Below, piece by piece: positions 33,806 to 45,985 of a stretch of 64,000 nucleotides of DNA. Both the position numbers and the translations under genes were made by a program. The notes below the pieces were generated by a model, which saw only the letters and a program-made list of their open reading frames with translations, made no database searches and was not told the DNA's origin. The stretch covers positions 15,399,098 through 15,463,097 of the forward strand of contig OX359266.1 of assembly GCA_947179155.2 (NCBI GenBank). Direction: 5' to 3'. The stretch is from Hedera helix (Eukaryota > Streptophyta > Magnoliopsida > Apiales > Araliaceae). Position 1 is the first letter of the stretch. Each line of letters starts with the position of its first letter.

Positions 33806-35113
33806 TTTTTGCTTGAATATGACCTAGTAAAACATGCAAGTATACGTGGTCCAACTGTACTAAAATAGCAAGCAAGGTATCGTTTCCCACATGGACTTTC
33901 TACTATTAATACACCAAAATACTAATCATGAATCAATCTAACCCTAATTAACCGACCACACAAAGTTGATGAGTTTAGATTAACTGAATGAGTTAACTTA
34001 ATTGTCTTAACGTAAGCTAAATTACCAAGATTTTTTTATCAAATTGTAAAACATTAAGGTTATAATTTCCCCTAACATTTTCTTTGAACCTTTTCATTCT
34101 CTCTTTATGCAATCAAACATGTGGATTTAATAACCAGAAATTTATATGTATTCACTAGCCTCTGTCAATGGTCAAGCAAATATAACCTTTTCAAATAAAT
34201 CACTATGTGTCAATGAGATTTAACATTAAATAGGAGTCATTGAATTCAGATATATTTGTTGGTTACATATAGTAAATAGGTATATGTCTATCCTATATAT
34301 CAATCATGCAATCTACCACATATAGAATGGCACGAACATATGAAAACATACCCAGACCTAAGTTTATACTCCATTTGTCAATCTCATATAAACTATCAAG
34401 CTAATTACTGGCCAAGTAATTATAATTCAAGCATAAGATATGTCAATTAACTCCAACACAATCAATTAACATTAAAAGGAAATGAATTGTCTTCAATTTA
34501 CATGATAGGTTCCATTACAACCTTAAATCTAAAGTTTAGTTCATCACAAATTTGTAGACCATGGATTCAATTCTAGCAACATATAGATAAATCAAAGTAA
34601 AAGAAGTAAGAGAAGGTAGAACTCAGTTGTCTCTAAATTTCCCTTCAACCTCCAGCGTTGATTTCTCCTTTTGTTGCCTCCTTTAATCCTCAGCTTTGTC
34701 TCTCCTCTCAATCTTCTCCTTTTCATTTTTACGTGAACATTCCACCAATCTGACCGTTCTCCACAAACAGAAGGATACACATCACTTCAAACCGTGCCTG
34801 GGTCCTAGAGAAGAATACTTCGCTCTTGAAATTTCCTGATGAGCGCCTACCAAACACCTACCAAGTGCCTAGGCCCCTCACTTAGTCTGGTTGGAAGATT
34901 TAGTCAAGCGCCTACCGAGTGCCTACCAAGCGCCTAGGCTCTTGTTTGACAGAGATAATTACCATTTTGCCATTTTGCGCTCCTTTTCCTACAAAACAAA
35001 GGAGAAATACCAAAAGTAATTAAAATGAAACTATATAGCATAAAAACGAATGAAAACAACGCAAATCAATAAGCCTTAAGAATTAAATTTGCAAGTATAA
35101 ATCATATTCATCA
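33806..35113 (-). repeat. 5' LTR of Athila-2 (1308 bp)
   Basis: It pairs with 12450-13717. GCGCCTACC / GCCTAGGC words are at 34839-34942 and AATTACCATTTTGCCATTTT at 34957-34976. The 62-codon basic ORF (34592-34780, minus) is open here too. GTATT follows at 35114-35118. Confidence 0.9.
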
Positions 35114-37132
35114 GTATTATAGCATAATGAAGTCGTTATGTGTCTATTGGAATATGCGCTTTGTGCTACACTGTGATATGAATTTGTTGAAGTCAAATTA
35201 TGACTAAAGTTAATTGAGTTATGGAAAACTCAATCAATTTGTGATATGTGATATATGAGAAATGGGATGTATGTATAAAATATGAAGTTTGAGAAACTGT
35301 GATGTATATATATTACATACATGTCATGAATAATGTTAAGCATTATGAAACAAAAAGAATGATTTAAATGCCATGCGTAAGAATTAGGAAGCATATATAG
35401 AAATGCAAAGTATGAGAATTATAAACCATGTATGAGATGTGGATTACGTGAAGTATGTATTGTGATAACTGTTAGACTTGTTGAGTCATCATACTCATTC
35501 TTGCAAAAATGTTTCTTTTGCAATTAAAGGAAGAAGTTTTAGAGGAATATGACAATACAAAATTGAAGTTTGTATAGCAATTATTGTTGTTTTCCTTAGT
35601 TGGATATGTATTAAGTTAGAATGACTTATTGTAAAGAAACTTATATAAATTATAATAAACTTTGAAATATCGAATAAAAGGATATGTGTTTTGAAATTGA
35701 GCTGTAAACTTTACATATATTTTTGTAAAGTAACATTATACAATGGAAAGACTATATAAAGGATAGTGTATGTTGTATTGGGAATCCGGTATGCTATTAA
35801 TGAAAATCCATCTTGATATATAATACATTTAGTTACTAGATTACAATGAAGATCATATAGAAGAAAGATTTAAGCGTTGAATGTTGAGCTTATTTATGCT
35901 CATAGTTAATGTATTGAGATAAATCATAATGTATATGATTTCGAGAACTATAATGAATCGTAAAGATTGCGATTCTAGAGAAATACAAGGTTGTAATTTA
36001 TATTAAATAATTAAGTTTTATTGTATATATTAATGTTGAATGTGGTAAAGAATGAGAAAGAAGAAGTATCATGAGCACCGAACCCAAAGTTCAAGGGACC
36101 CAAATTTAAGGGTGTCACGTATGAGTTTTTAAAACTAGTATGTTAAAACAAACAAAAGTTGAAAATTTGAAAATGTTAGGGTTTAGTTTCTAGTACCTTG
36201 GCACCGCAGCGCCATTTTTAGGTCAAAACGTGGTGGCACATTATCGTCTGCTAGTTTTTCCAGATCTGAAGACCTGGCACTGCAGTGTCGATCTATAGTT
36301 TATTTCTGGTACCGCAGTACCATATCAGCAAAATTAAAAATAAAATATTTTTTTGTGGGTCCCAATTCAAATAGACATGGTAAAATCTTAAAAAATTAAG
36401 ATTAAGTGAATGTGAAACTAATATGTGGGATCCATGAGTGACTAATTGGTAGGTCGTCCTATTAAATATATAGGTCATACGAAGGGCGATAAATTAAAGG
36501 TAGCTTTAAACAAAAAATATGAAAGTAGTATGCATACAAGCCAATCACATTTAATGTGATATAGCATATACTTTATAATCTTATTCATTTATTAATAAAA
36601 GAATTTATTTATACAATGCATTTTTTTATCCATATTTAATTGTTGAATTAATTGTTATAAACCCATAGTTTTTTTAGCAATGTTTTTAGAGTCATGATAA
36701 TGGTCATGCTAATGAGATCTAAATTCTAAATAACTTAAAACTAAAATTATTCCTAACTGTGAGATCACTAAAATAGAGTTTAGTGAATCTGAATAGATTA
36801 GTACATACTATGTTTGCTCATATGAAGAGGATGATTGATCCTATAATCATTTTTGTGGAGACACTAAAACAAGTATATAGGTGCTTATTAGAGAATAAGT
36901 TCACTAAACGTGACTCGATAAAGGAGCACCTAATGGAGTTTTACTTGCCTGTCAATAGGAGTTCCTTATGTGATAGTAATATAAGTGATCTTTGGACTTG
37001 AGATCATCATAGTATCTTGTGTATCATGAGTTATGTTTTGATATATTCCTTAAGACCATTAGGGTATATCAAATGGTATGCTAGGGTATAATAAGTTGTA
37101 CATGGGGATAGATGAATGGTCAACAAAGAATC

Positions 37133-40100
37133 TGTGACATCCCAAAATTTTGACAAGATTTATAAATAAGAATCTTGGTTAATTAAATAAAGATTAAAAG
37201 TTAAAACCTAGTTTGGAAGAACAAAAAGTGTAAACAAGTGATTTTTTTTATTTAATCAATGTGTTAAGAATAACCAGTGTGATTTAAATTGTACAGAGTG
37301 ACTCTTGATGTAAAAAAAGTTCTATAAAGATTAAATGGATTAGTCATTAATTTAAGATATATTAGTGATTCGATAGATGATAAAATTATAATAAATATAA
37401 TTTACTACGGTTAAACGAAAATAAAACAGACTCAAAAGCAAAGGACAGAAAGTAATACCTACGATTAGGTAGTCAAAAATGACTGGTTATAAGGCATTGT
37501 GTTATGTCAGAACGTGGTAGATTAAATGTATTTGTATATATATTTTTTTATCTAATAAATGAAAGGAAATATAATACTTAGAGAAAAGTAAGATAATGTA
37601 AGAATGTGTAAATTGAGCTTTGCTTATGAAAATTAATAACCAACTTGATGAATTGGCCTTAAAAGGTCAGGTTAAGAGAATGACAACGTAAAGTATGGCA
37701 GAATGTGCAGAAATGATAGAACGGTTTAACCTAATATGTATATTATGAATTAACTATGTAATAAGGATTATGAGATTTAAATTTTTAAAATTGATTAATG
37801 AATCTACATTAATTAATTGAACTAAGTTAAGTATTTATACGACGTATAAATACAAAAGATAATACTCCCAAATATATGTAAAATAAGTTAAAAATACGTG
37901 TATGATGCAAATTATCATATATGTATAAAGAAAATGAACGTAATGACCTACAAGTCATAAAATAAGTAATATGAGCATAAATGATAAACGATAATGGATT
38001 TTGGGAATTCGATCAGGGTATGATATGACACAATATATGTGTTATATGATTCTAAAAGAAAGATATTTTCTTGAAAGATTGATGCGGGAATCAATATACA
38101 TGATTTGAGCATTTTTCATGTTTATCAAAGGTTCGCTTTTCGAGAAAGCATTTTTATGAAACATGTGAGTGTTTCTAATATTTGAAATGACATAAATTAG
38201 AATTGACTTAATATGTAACTGGAAAGGTACGTTTGGAACTAAAAACGTAATTCTAGTTAAGGAAAGTGATTTAGTTGGGTTATGGCTAAATAACTAATTA
38301 AATAATTTAATGGAACTAAGTGAAAGTATCACAATTTATATGAACTAAGCTAGTGGATTGTCTAGCAAAATCGAAGTTAAGTGCACTTTATTGCATCAAT
38401 CAGAGGCAAGGAAATTTTTTCATAAATGGAAAGTCTAGATAAAATGAAAATGACCAAAATACCCTTAACAATTAAATTACTGACTTTGGTATCCTAAAAG
38501 TGATGAAATGTCTAAATTGTCTTTGACTAAGTATGGGGAAAGACTAAAATGACATTGGTTAGTTTGTTAGTGTTTTAACTACATATAAGTTAAGTGTAGG
38601 AATTATACATCTATGTTATATATTTATAAAGCTAGTAAGGGTGTTGGTTGACCAACTAATGACCATGGTTAGTAGTAGCATGTATTGTATGCTAGAGTTT
38701 AACTCACCTTAGGTTAAGTCTCTACACTTAACCAAGGAGAGAAGCAAGAGCTCTTCATTTTCTTATTACTAGAAATAAAAACCCTAGAGATAAAAAGATA
38801 GAGAAGCCATGGAGCCATGGAAGAAAGCTTGATCTTTGGGAGATTTGATGGTTGGATGATCTTGAAGCAAAAATTAAAGTTAAATGTCTCGTCATAGTGA
38901 AACTTCCTATGTAAGGAAGTGGATCATCAAATAAGGTTTAAAAGTTTTCTTAACTTAAAACTTTTATTTATGTATGTTTATGCATGTATGTATGGCTAAA
39001 TGTATAGTTTATGGAAGGTTATGTGTTATAACATGGAGGTTCATGGTAAAACCTTAAGTTATAAGGTTGAACATGAAGGTGTTATGTGTATTTACATGTT
39101 TTATTGCATGTTAGATATTTTAAAGTATAGGATGTATGATTTTGAAAGTTAAAACTGGTTATGGTAGTATTATGTTCAAATAAACATATTTTGAAGGTAA
39201 ATGAATTTTGAAAGATTCATATATGTGAAGCATAAATCTACAAAGTTGGTAAATGAACTCTTAAATGAGTGTTTAGAAAATGGAGTCTAAGAACTTGAAA
39301 ATGAGTTTTATAAAAAGTTATGTTAAGTGGATGAAAATCCAACTCAAATGTAATTTTTGGCAATTTTGAGAGTTAAGTGATAAAACTCGGTTTGATCAGT
39401 TATATTTATGAAATTACACGTGTCTACATTGGTTTTGTAGTCATCGGATGAAAATTAGAATGAAAATGTGTTTTGGGCGATCGAAAACAGTCGTTATAAA
39501 TTAAATGATTTTTACGAAAAAATAATGTCATTTGAAAACCTCAATTATTTTTAAATGCTTAGAAAAGGTTTTATATGATGTATGAATGCTTAATCAAGTG
39601 TTGGAATGAAGTCTATAAGTTAATGGCCAAAAATCACTAGTTGAAGGAAAAGATTGAAAATGTGTTTAAACACTATTTTACGAGCTATTTCTTCGATCTC
39701 TTTAAAAAATCGTTTGGGCCAAGTTGTATTTTTGTAAAATACTATGTAATATGGTCTAGCTATGGTTCAAATTTGAGCTCATTTCGATCAAAGATGAAGG
39801 AGATATGATTTTTTTTAAGTTGGTAAGAAAATCACAAAATCTGATTTTTCGGGTGCAGAGCATTCTGCATAAAAGAGTCGGGCCCTGTTCTGTTTTCTAG
39901 AGCAGAACTAAAGAGGGCTAGGGGTACTGTTTTGTAAAAGAGAAGAGGGTCGGGGCCCTGTTACAAAGTTACATGTTTTGATGTTTTAGGATCATGTGAT
40001 GCAATATTAAGCTATTTTAAGATTGTATCATGATATTGATAAAAAAAATTAAAAATTAATCAATTTAGTTGTTGTTAAGGTGTAATTGATCAATATGAGG

Positions 40101-41362
40101 TATAATAAAACGTACCTATGCATATGTAAGATTATGTTTTATGTAGAAGGTATGGTAATGTGTTTGTATGCATTATTAACTTATGTAAGGTGTAATACAT
40201 CGAGCGTAGGATAATTAAAGAATAGTTGTCTAGCTTTTATGATTTTAAATCTCGATGAAGATAAGTGAAGGCGTTATAACCCATAGAGTTCAAATTTTAT
40301 TTAACTGATGAAATGGACTGTACAACGGATGTATGCTGAGTGTAAATGATAAAAGCGAACGTAGAGTAGTGGTGTAAGCTAATACGATTATCAGACAAGT
40401 TTTTCAGAACTTGTTGAATTGTGATAAATTATTCTATGTGAACTAGTTGGCAAACTATGTGTAAGATTTTTGTGTTATCTGAAATCAACATGAATATGTC
40501 TAAAATATGCACTTTGTGAAAATATATATTTATAAATATTTAAATGCAGTATGTGAGATTTATGTTTTGAAAATGCATAGCATGATAGATATGATGCATA
40601 AATGATATGCACAGCATGAAAGGTATGATGCATGTATATAAACTGCAAGCATAAAATGTGATAACTGTTAAACTTGTTGAGTCGTCGTGCTCATTTTAGC
40701 TTTAAACTGATATTTTTAGCTAAATACAAGAAGGCCAGAGGTTCCGGTAAAGCTAAAGTGTAAGAAATGGTAATTACGTAAAGGACAAAAAGGAATGTTG
40801 TTGTATTAATTTATTCGATATGACAAGTCAGTTAGATGAATGTAAACCTGTAAAGGTATAAGTTGTTTAACATTGTGTAACATCTTTGTTTTAATATTAA
40901 ACTTTGTCATTAGTAATAAGATGTATGGTTATGTAAATCCGTTAAGATAGTTATGTTTGTAAGTTTTCAAGTTAAAGGAACTTCTAATGGGATACAACTA
41001 TTGTGTCATTGGAAGCCGAGTAATTATGTATTAGACTCGAATGAATTAAAAACAGATATATGTAAGCAAAGAGTTGTATAGACAGTTATGAATGGTGATT
41101 GTATTCACAGGTGAGCTTAGATTAAATCATAAGTTATGTGATTTTTAAACTGTAATATACTAGGTCATAATATATGAATTTGATTTGAGTTCTAATGTTG
41201 ATGTATATGAAGATTACAATTTTGAGACATGTTATGGTTGTAAGCTATATAATTAAGTTTATTTATTGTATTATAATTGTATAATATAGTTTTAAGGAAA
41301 AAGGTTATGTTTCAATGCACAAGGTCGGTTGTGGTCAGTTCAGGGATTCTTGGGGCGTTATA
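37133..41362 (+). mobile_element. Solo LTR S2, 4230 bp, inside the old copia LTR
   Basis: It starts TGTGACATCCCAAAATTTTG and ends TTGGGGCGTTATA (CA decayed). Flanks GAATC (37128-37132) and AAATC (41363-41367) differ at one base. No protein domain is visible in 4.2 kb, so it is a solo LTR or a domain-free element; I found no internal second LTR. It has the family blocks: hairpin TGCAGA-GCAT-TCTGCA (39854-39869), GACAAGTTTTT (40394), CTTGTTGAGTCGTCGTGCTC (40673-40692) and the tail AKYKKARGSGKAKV-stop (40719-40763). ATGACCAAAATACCCTT near 38450 is the GGGTATTTTGGTCAT motif reversed. Confidence 0.8.
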
Positions 41363-41970
41363 AAATCTAGCACTTCTAGTAAAAGGAGAGAATATCTTAT
41401 GTAATTCGATAAATGACAACTCAATAGTCCTTGACCAATACATAATGAAATTAGAAAAGAGTTTCTAATTTACATTATTTTGAGTTGTTCATTTGAGAAT
41501 CGAAATACATATCATCAAATAAAATAAGACTTAACAGTAATTTCATGTCTTATGTTTGATTGGGACATTGTATGGTAGAATGATTGAATTGTATAGTAAC
41601 TATTCGTAGAAAGATTCTTTTATGATCAAATTTTGAAATCTATGTTGTTTGAAAAGTCACTGATCGCTAATGGGTATTACCCTTATTGTGGAATAAATAT
41701 TATTTACTTAAATAATTTAAATAGTTTAATTTATTTATATAAATAAGATTATAATAGTTCTAATTGATTTATTCTACAACCGGTTTAGTATGGAGAACCT
41801 AAAGGGTCACACCGCAAAAGGAAAATATTTATTTAAGAAATGAATGGTATAATCGTAATAATAAATTAAGTATATTTAATTTATGTTATGGTGATAGAAT
41901 AAATTAAATAGCTTAATATGTATGTTTTAGTATTTTGAAAATATTAATTATAAATTAATAAGAGGAGTCT

Positions 41971-42082
<112 letters not shown>

Positions 42083-43757
42083 TAGTTTCTAAATGGTTTA
42101 GGAATTAATTGATAAGAGCACTGTCATATTAGTTCCTAACTAGATTAGGAGTTTAATTAAAAACTCTACTCTTAAAGAGTTTAGGAGGGTTGTCTATATC
42201 TATAAATAAGAGGAGTCTTAATATAAATTAGGGCTACATATACTTCCATAAGATTTGGGAAAGCACTCACATATTCTCTACATCTAAGGAGTTAAAAGAG
42301 AGAGAAAATTAGGGTTTGCCATCACGTAGTTCTTAAATCCATATTTTTCTTGGTGGATCGCCTCTAGAGGCTACACACTTGAGTAACTAACGTTGATCAA
42401 ATGAGTCTAACCGGTGGATTTGGAGAAGAATACGAAAGAATTAGAGTTAAACTCGTACATGTGGAAGTTTTTGCTCTACAAGGGTATAATTCTTTAACTC
42501 ATTCTTGTTTAATTAATAATTATGCATAAAGGTCGATCCTGGTTATGGTTTTTAAAATTTTATTTTACCATGTTTTCGTTGTTATTATGAAATTTGCTTA
42601 TATGTTCATAGATTTTTGCAAACCAACAAAATCTGACAAGTGTTATATCCGAACTAATTCTTGAAAGTATTTAAATTGTGCTTAAATGCCTTATTAACAC
42701 TTATGTGCCTTTGAAAAGATTGATCAGTCATTGAACTGTTCAAAGATTTTAAAGTTCTATTATGCATGAACTATTTTAATAATATAAGTTTATGTCATTT
42801 GTTTTGGCTAGACCAATATTGAAGTAAGATGTTGAATTCATAAAATTCATTAAAGCTAATATAATCCAAATAGTTTGGTGCAGACTCTTAAGTCAAGACT
42901 GAGATGAACAACCCTAATAAAGGGGTATTTTGTCAAGTAACCAACTTTGTGCACGTAAAAATTGAATTTTATGCATAACATAGAGTACAATAAGTTGATC
43001 CTCTTAAATACTGGTTTAGAGTGTTTACAGTCTTTGTGATTGTTAAATACTCTAAAGGTTAGCAGATGAATTACTGTCAAACCTTGTAAGAGTTCACGGT
43101 CATTTATGACCACTTAGCATGAAAGTTACAAAAAGATTCTTATTGATGAAATATTCTATCATTTATATTGCTTCACAATTATTGTTCAATTATTGAATAT
43201 TTCGCAAACATTGTTCTTTATTCATAACTTATTATTTATCGCATGTTTTAAACTTGTTGAGCAAAGTAGTCGCTCACCCTTGCTTAAATTAAATATTTTC
43301 AGCTAAGCCCGAGTCATCCAAAAAGTTCTAACAAGGACAAGGGCAAAGGAAAAATAGAGGAGTAGTATATAAAATGTATTTAATTTAATATATTAAATGA
43401 TGTAAATCTTTTGAAATAAATATGTTTTTTATTATTAAAGGTAAGACACATGGGATATTGTAAGGAATGATATGTACTTATTATATTTATTTGTTGTTAT
43501 TAAGTTATATTTATTTAGTTAGATGTGTTAGCTGAGTAGTACTGTGAATACCATATCTAGTGTTTAAGGACCCGAATTTAGGACATCATAGGTTGATACC
43601 ATAACTGTAGGTTATAAACCTTAGGTGAGGGGAACCTTGGGATATAATCTTAGAGGAGATAGTGAAAATAAAAAGAGATAAAACTCATATAGAGCTCTAA
43701 GAGGTGAATATGTTTTATCGTGAGATACTGATTAAGTTTTTGTTTTATGGTTTCAAG

Positions 43758-44003
43758 ATGCCAGAGATTGGAGATTCTAGTCAGATTAGGGAGGAGGAGC
43801 CCCAAGACATACTCGCCGTATGGGAGGAGCCTGTAGTTGTTGAGCCGATTATGGCCATAGCATAGTGGAGGATGACTATGAGCCCAAGACGGATCCTGAG
43901 GTAGAACCAGAGGAACCAGTTGAGGATGAATTAGTGGAAAACTCTTATGGAGAACCATATGAGGATTCCCCATTCGATGATGATTTGATAATAGGTTTAG
44001 TAA
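43758..44003 (+). pseudogene. ORF0 of Tekay-3, acidic N-terminal fragment
   Basis: About 170 bases after the LTR end an ATG opens MPEIGDSSQIREEEPQDILA, with a TAG at 43863-43865. In a shifted frame it continues with acidic sequence (VEDDYEPKTDPEVEPEEPVE; GEPYEDSPFDDDLI) until it is cut at 44003 by Tekay-2. Composition and arrangement match the upstream ORF of Tekay-2 (61815 downward: MSKAGEPSG..., EYGPNLEPEE), so I treat the two as homologous. Function unknown. The frameshift near 43865 makes this copy dead. Confidence 0.6.
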
Positions 44004-45388
44004 TGTGACGCCCCCAAATCACTATACTTTCTATAGCTGATTTGACGATCACTATAAATGCTAAATCAGTGAGTTTATAGATGATTCCCTTGTTCATAAA
44101 CCTTATTAAACTGAATTTTAGAGTATCAACAATAACATGAAAAATCCATACTATCAATACCCACATTCAATCTAATAGCTTCATAAACAAAGTTCTCATC
44201 TTAATTCCTAAAAATCCTTCATCATTTCATACTAAGTCCTTATAATCGATGCAGGGGACTTAATACTCACTTCTACCATATTAACATTAAGATTTAGATA
44301 TTCTATAACTTTACATATCCAAGATTCATGGTATTAATAATAGGATGGTCCTTGAAACAGAAGAACTTTATAATAAATGTTTGCATCTTTATCCATGGTA
44401 AGATTCATTTTCTTACATAACTCCTTATATCATTCAATACCCTCGCTTAGATAAATATGATTATAGAGCTATCTCTTCATATCGATATTCTCTATCTATC
44501 TGGAGTTCACAATATTATTATCACACTTGTACTTGGAATAAAGGAACCTTGCGATGAATTTATTTTCTTCATTAGTGGTAAATCTCTGGTCTTACAGCAC
44601 TCACATTATTAATCAATAACCACATTCAGATGTATAGTTCAATATCAATACTATGTTAATGTTTAATAATTTTAAGTCTTAATAAAAGTAAAAACATAAT
44701 AAGAGAATGTGATAAAACATGATAATATTGATATAATATTCGGTTACATGGTCTGCTTGTTCATATTACAAAGTCATCAAGACTATAACCAAAAAGACAA
44801 GCAATATAAGAAAACATGTAAACTAATCTACTCATTTCTTCTTTCCTTTGTTCTTTGAGCCAGAGCTCTCGGGTTTGTCTGCAAATTAGTTTTATTTGTT
44901 AGGGAAAGCATACAAAAGCTCAACAAGTCTAAACACATAACATATAAGTGAACTCACACCGATAAGGAATTTAAGAAGTTCATAGTTCAACAAAAGATAT
45001 TTCAATTTGTTTTCACATAGCAAACTGAGTAGTAATTAAACTAAGAACTATTGTTCGTCTGTTTTTCGACTCCGAGACTATCAATGGAAATTATATAGGG
45101 GATTAACCTAACAATATCATATGTTATGCATAACATATACTTGACTAATCATGAATAGTGTTTACAGTTTTGTCCAACTCAAATTGTTTCACATGCAGAG
45201 GTTGCCCCAAGACAACTTGGTTTGACTAAAGAATTATAGCATTTTAGTACTTCACAAATAAGCAAGTTATGCTAAAACAACTAGCAAGTTATTTGTACCA
45301 TTCATCTTACATATCTAATTTAACTAATTAAAACACACATTTTATTTATTAAATTTTTTTACAACGTCATAATATCCTTGATATTACA
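44004..45388 (-). repeat. 3' LTR of Tekay-2, rearranged (1385 bp)
   Basis: On the minus strand it starts TGTAATATCAAGG after the polypurine tract and ends GATTTGGGGGCGTCACA. About 150 bases in, it is already at the AAACCAA..TTGGGG block that lies deep inside the other LTRs, so the first 2 kb or more is missing. The CTTGTTGAGC block (44914-44923) and the tail ADKPESSGSKNKGKKK-stop (44832-44882) are present. About 830 bases follow the tail instead of about 300, which suggests an extra segment. It does not align with the visible 5' LTR near the end except at the terminal words. Confidence 0.65.
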
Positions 45389-45404
45389 TTCTTCCCCCCT
45401 TATA
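45389..45404 (-). promoter_or_regulatory. Polypurine tract of Tekay-2
   Basis: The minus strand reads TTATAAGGGGGGAAGAA directly before the LTR start TGTAAT, the same as Tekay-1 (6205-6219). Confidence 0.82.
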
Positions 45405-45433
45405 AAAACTTCGTCCCGGAATTTCTGCACTAA

Positions 45434-45589
45434 CTACTCCAATAAACGGGGATAATTCTTTCACATTTTCTCTTCTAATTCCCACGTGGCTTCTTCAACA
45501 TTATAATTTCGCCATAGCACTTTAACGGAAGGAATCATCTTATTTCTTAATACTTGCTCTTTCTTATCTAATATTTGGACAGGAATTTC
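45434..45589 (-). pseudogene. Tekay-2 pol C-terminus, chromodomain-like
   Basis: The minus strand reads EIPVQILDKKEQVLRNK, then KVLWRNYNVEEATWELEEKM, a TGA, then a short tail to TAG at 45434. The aromatic and acidic pattern (VLWRN...EEATWE.E) is that of the chromodomain at the end of plant chromovirus integrases, which in known elements guides integration to marked chromatin. It is separated from the integrase core (47262-47978) by a truncated LTR and a deletion of roughly 100 codons. Confidence 0.75.
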
Positions 45590-45914
45590 TGTGAGGACCC
45601 GAATTTTCATGATTTCTTTAATAATATTAAATAAGAATTTAAATAACAAAATTATTAAGGTTATTTAAATTACTTATGATTGAGATATTTTATGTAAATT
45701 AAAGGGTGTGATGAGATTTAATTGGTAAATTAAATATGTGCAGAGATCATGATAAATGGTGTTGAATTAAACTAATTGAAAAGTAAATAAATTGTTTTAA
45801 AATAATTTATTAAGAATAAGAGAAATTACATGTAACGGTATAATAAAATTGTTGTGGAGGTGCATAAATTATTTTTTAAATGATGTTACGAGGTAATGTG
45901 AGGTTTATGAATTA

Positions 45915-45985
<71 letters not shown>

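Larger units (their letters stand above)
12450..35113 (-). mobile_element. Athila-2: older, broken Athila-type Ty3/gypsy element (minus strand)
   Basis: GTATT at 12445-12449 and 35114-35118 flanks an element bounded by two related LTRs (12450-13717 and 33806-35113). Order on the minus strand: 5' LTR, degenerate tRNA-Asp primer site, gag-pol, GC-palindrome spacer, ORF2, non-coding region, polypurine tract, 3' LTR. Without Athila-1 it would be about 11.3 kb, the same size as Athila-1. Its LTRs differ at roughly 5% of the positions I compared, and the right LTR has an extra block of about 26 bases near 33931. All ORFs carry stops. The GTATT borders imply LTR ends CAGGCAAACA, rather than the shorter TGAATATG end that first attracts the eye. 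Confidence 0.88.
11565..36119 (+). mobile_element. Old LTR S3, split by Athila-2 (LTR parts 11565-12449 and 35114-36119)
   Basis: The left part aligns by eye with the middle of solo LTR S2 (for example 11760-11870 with 39680-39790, and 12195-12240 with 40193-40240) and holds hairpin words at 11966-11995 and GACAAGTTGTT at 12387. The right part continues with the CTTGTTGAGTCATCATACTCATTC block (35478 onward; cores CTTGTTGAG and CTCATTC) and ends GGGTGTCACG at 36119, a decayed CA end. So one LTR is interrupted by the GTATT-flanked Athila-2. The 5' third of S3 is missing. The interval listed includes the nested elements. Confidence 0.6.

Noticed and set aside
12458..33815. Athila-2 LTR borders at TGAATATG (12458 and 33814)
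   Set aside because: Those borders give non-matching flanks (TTGCC and GTATT). Moving the left border to 12450 gives exact GTATT duplications and a CA end, so the longer LTR is used.
43590..44003. Tekay-3 ORF0 as a host acidic protein gene
   Set aside because: It directly follows an LTR end and decayed primer site and resembles ORF0 of Tekay-2.
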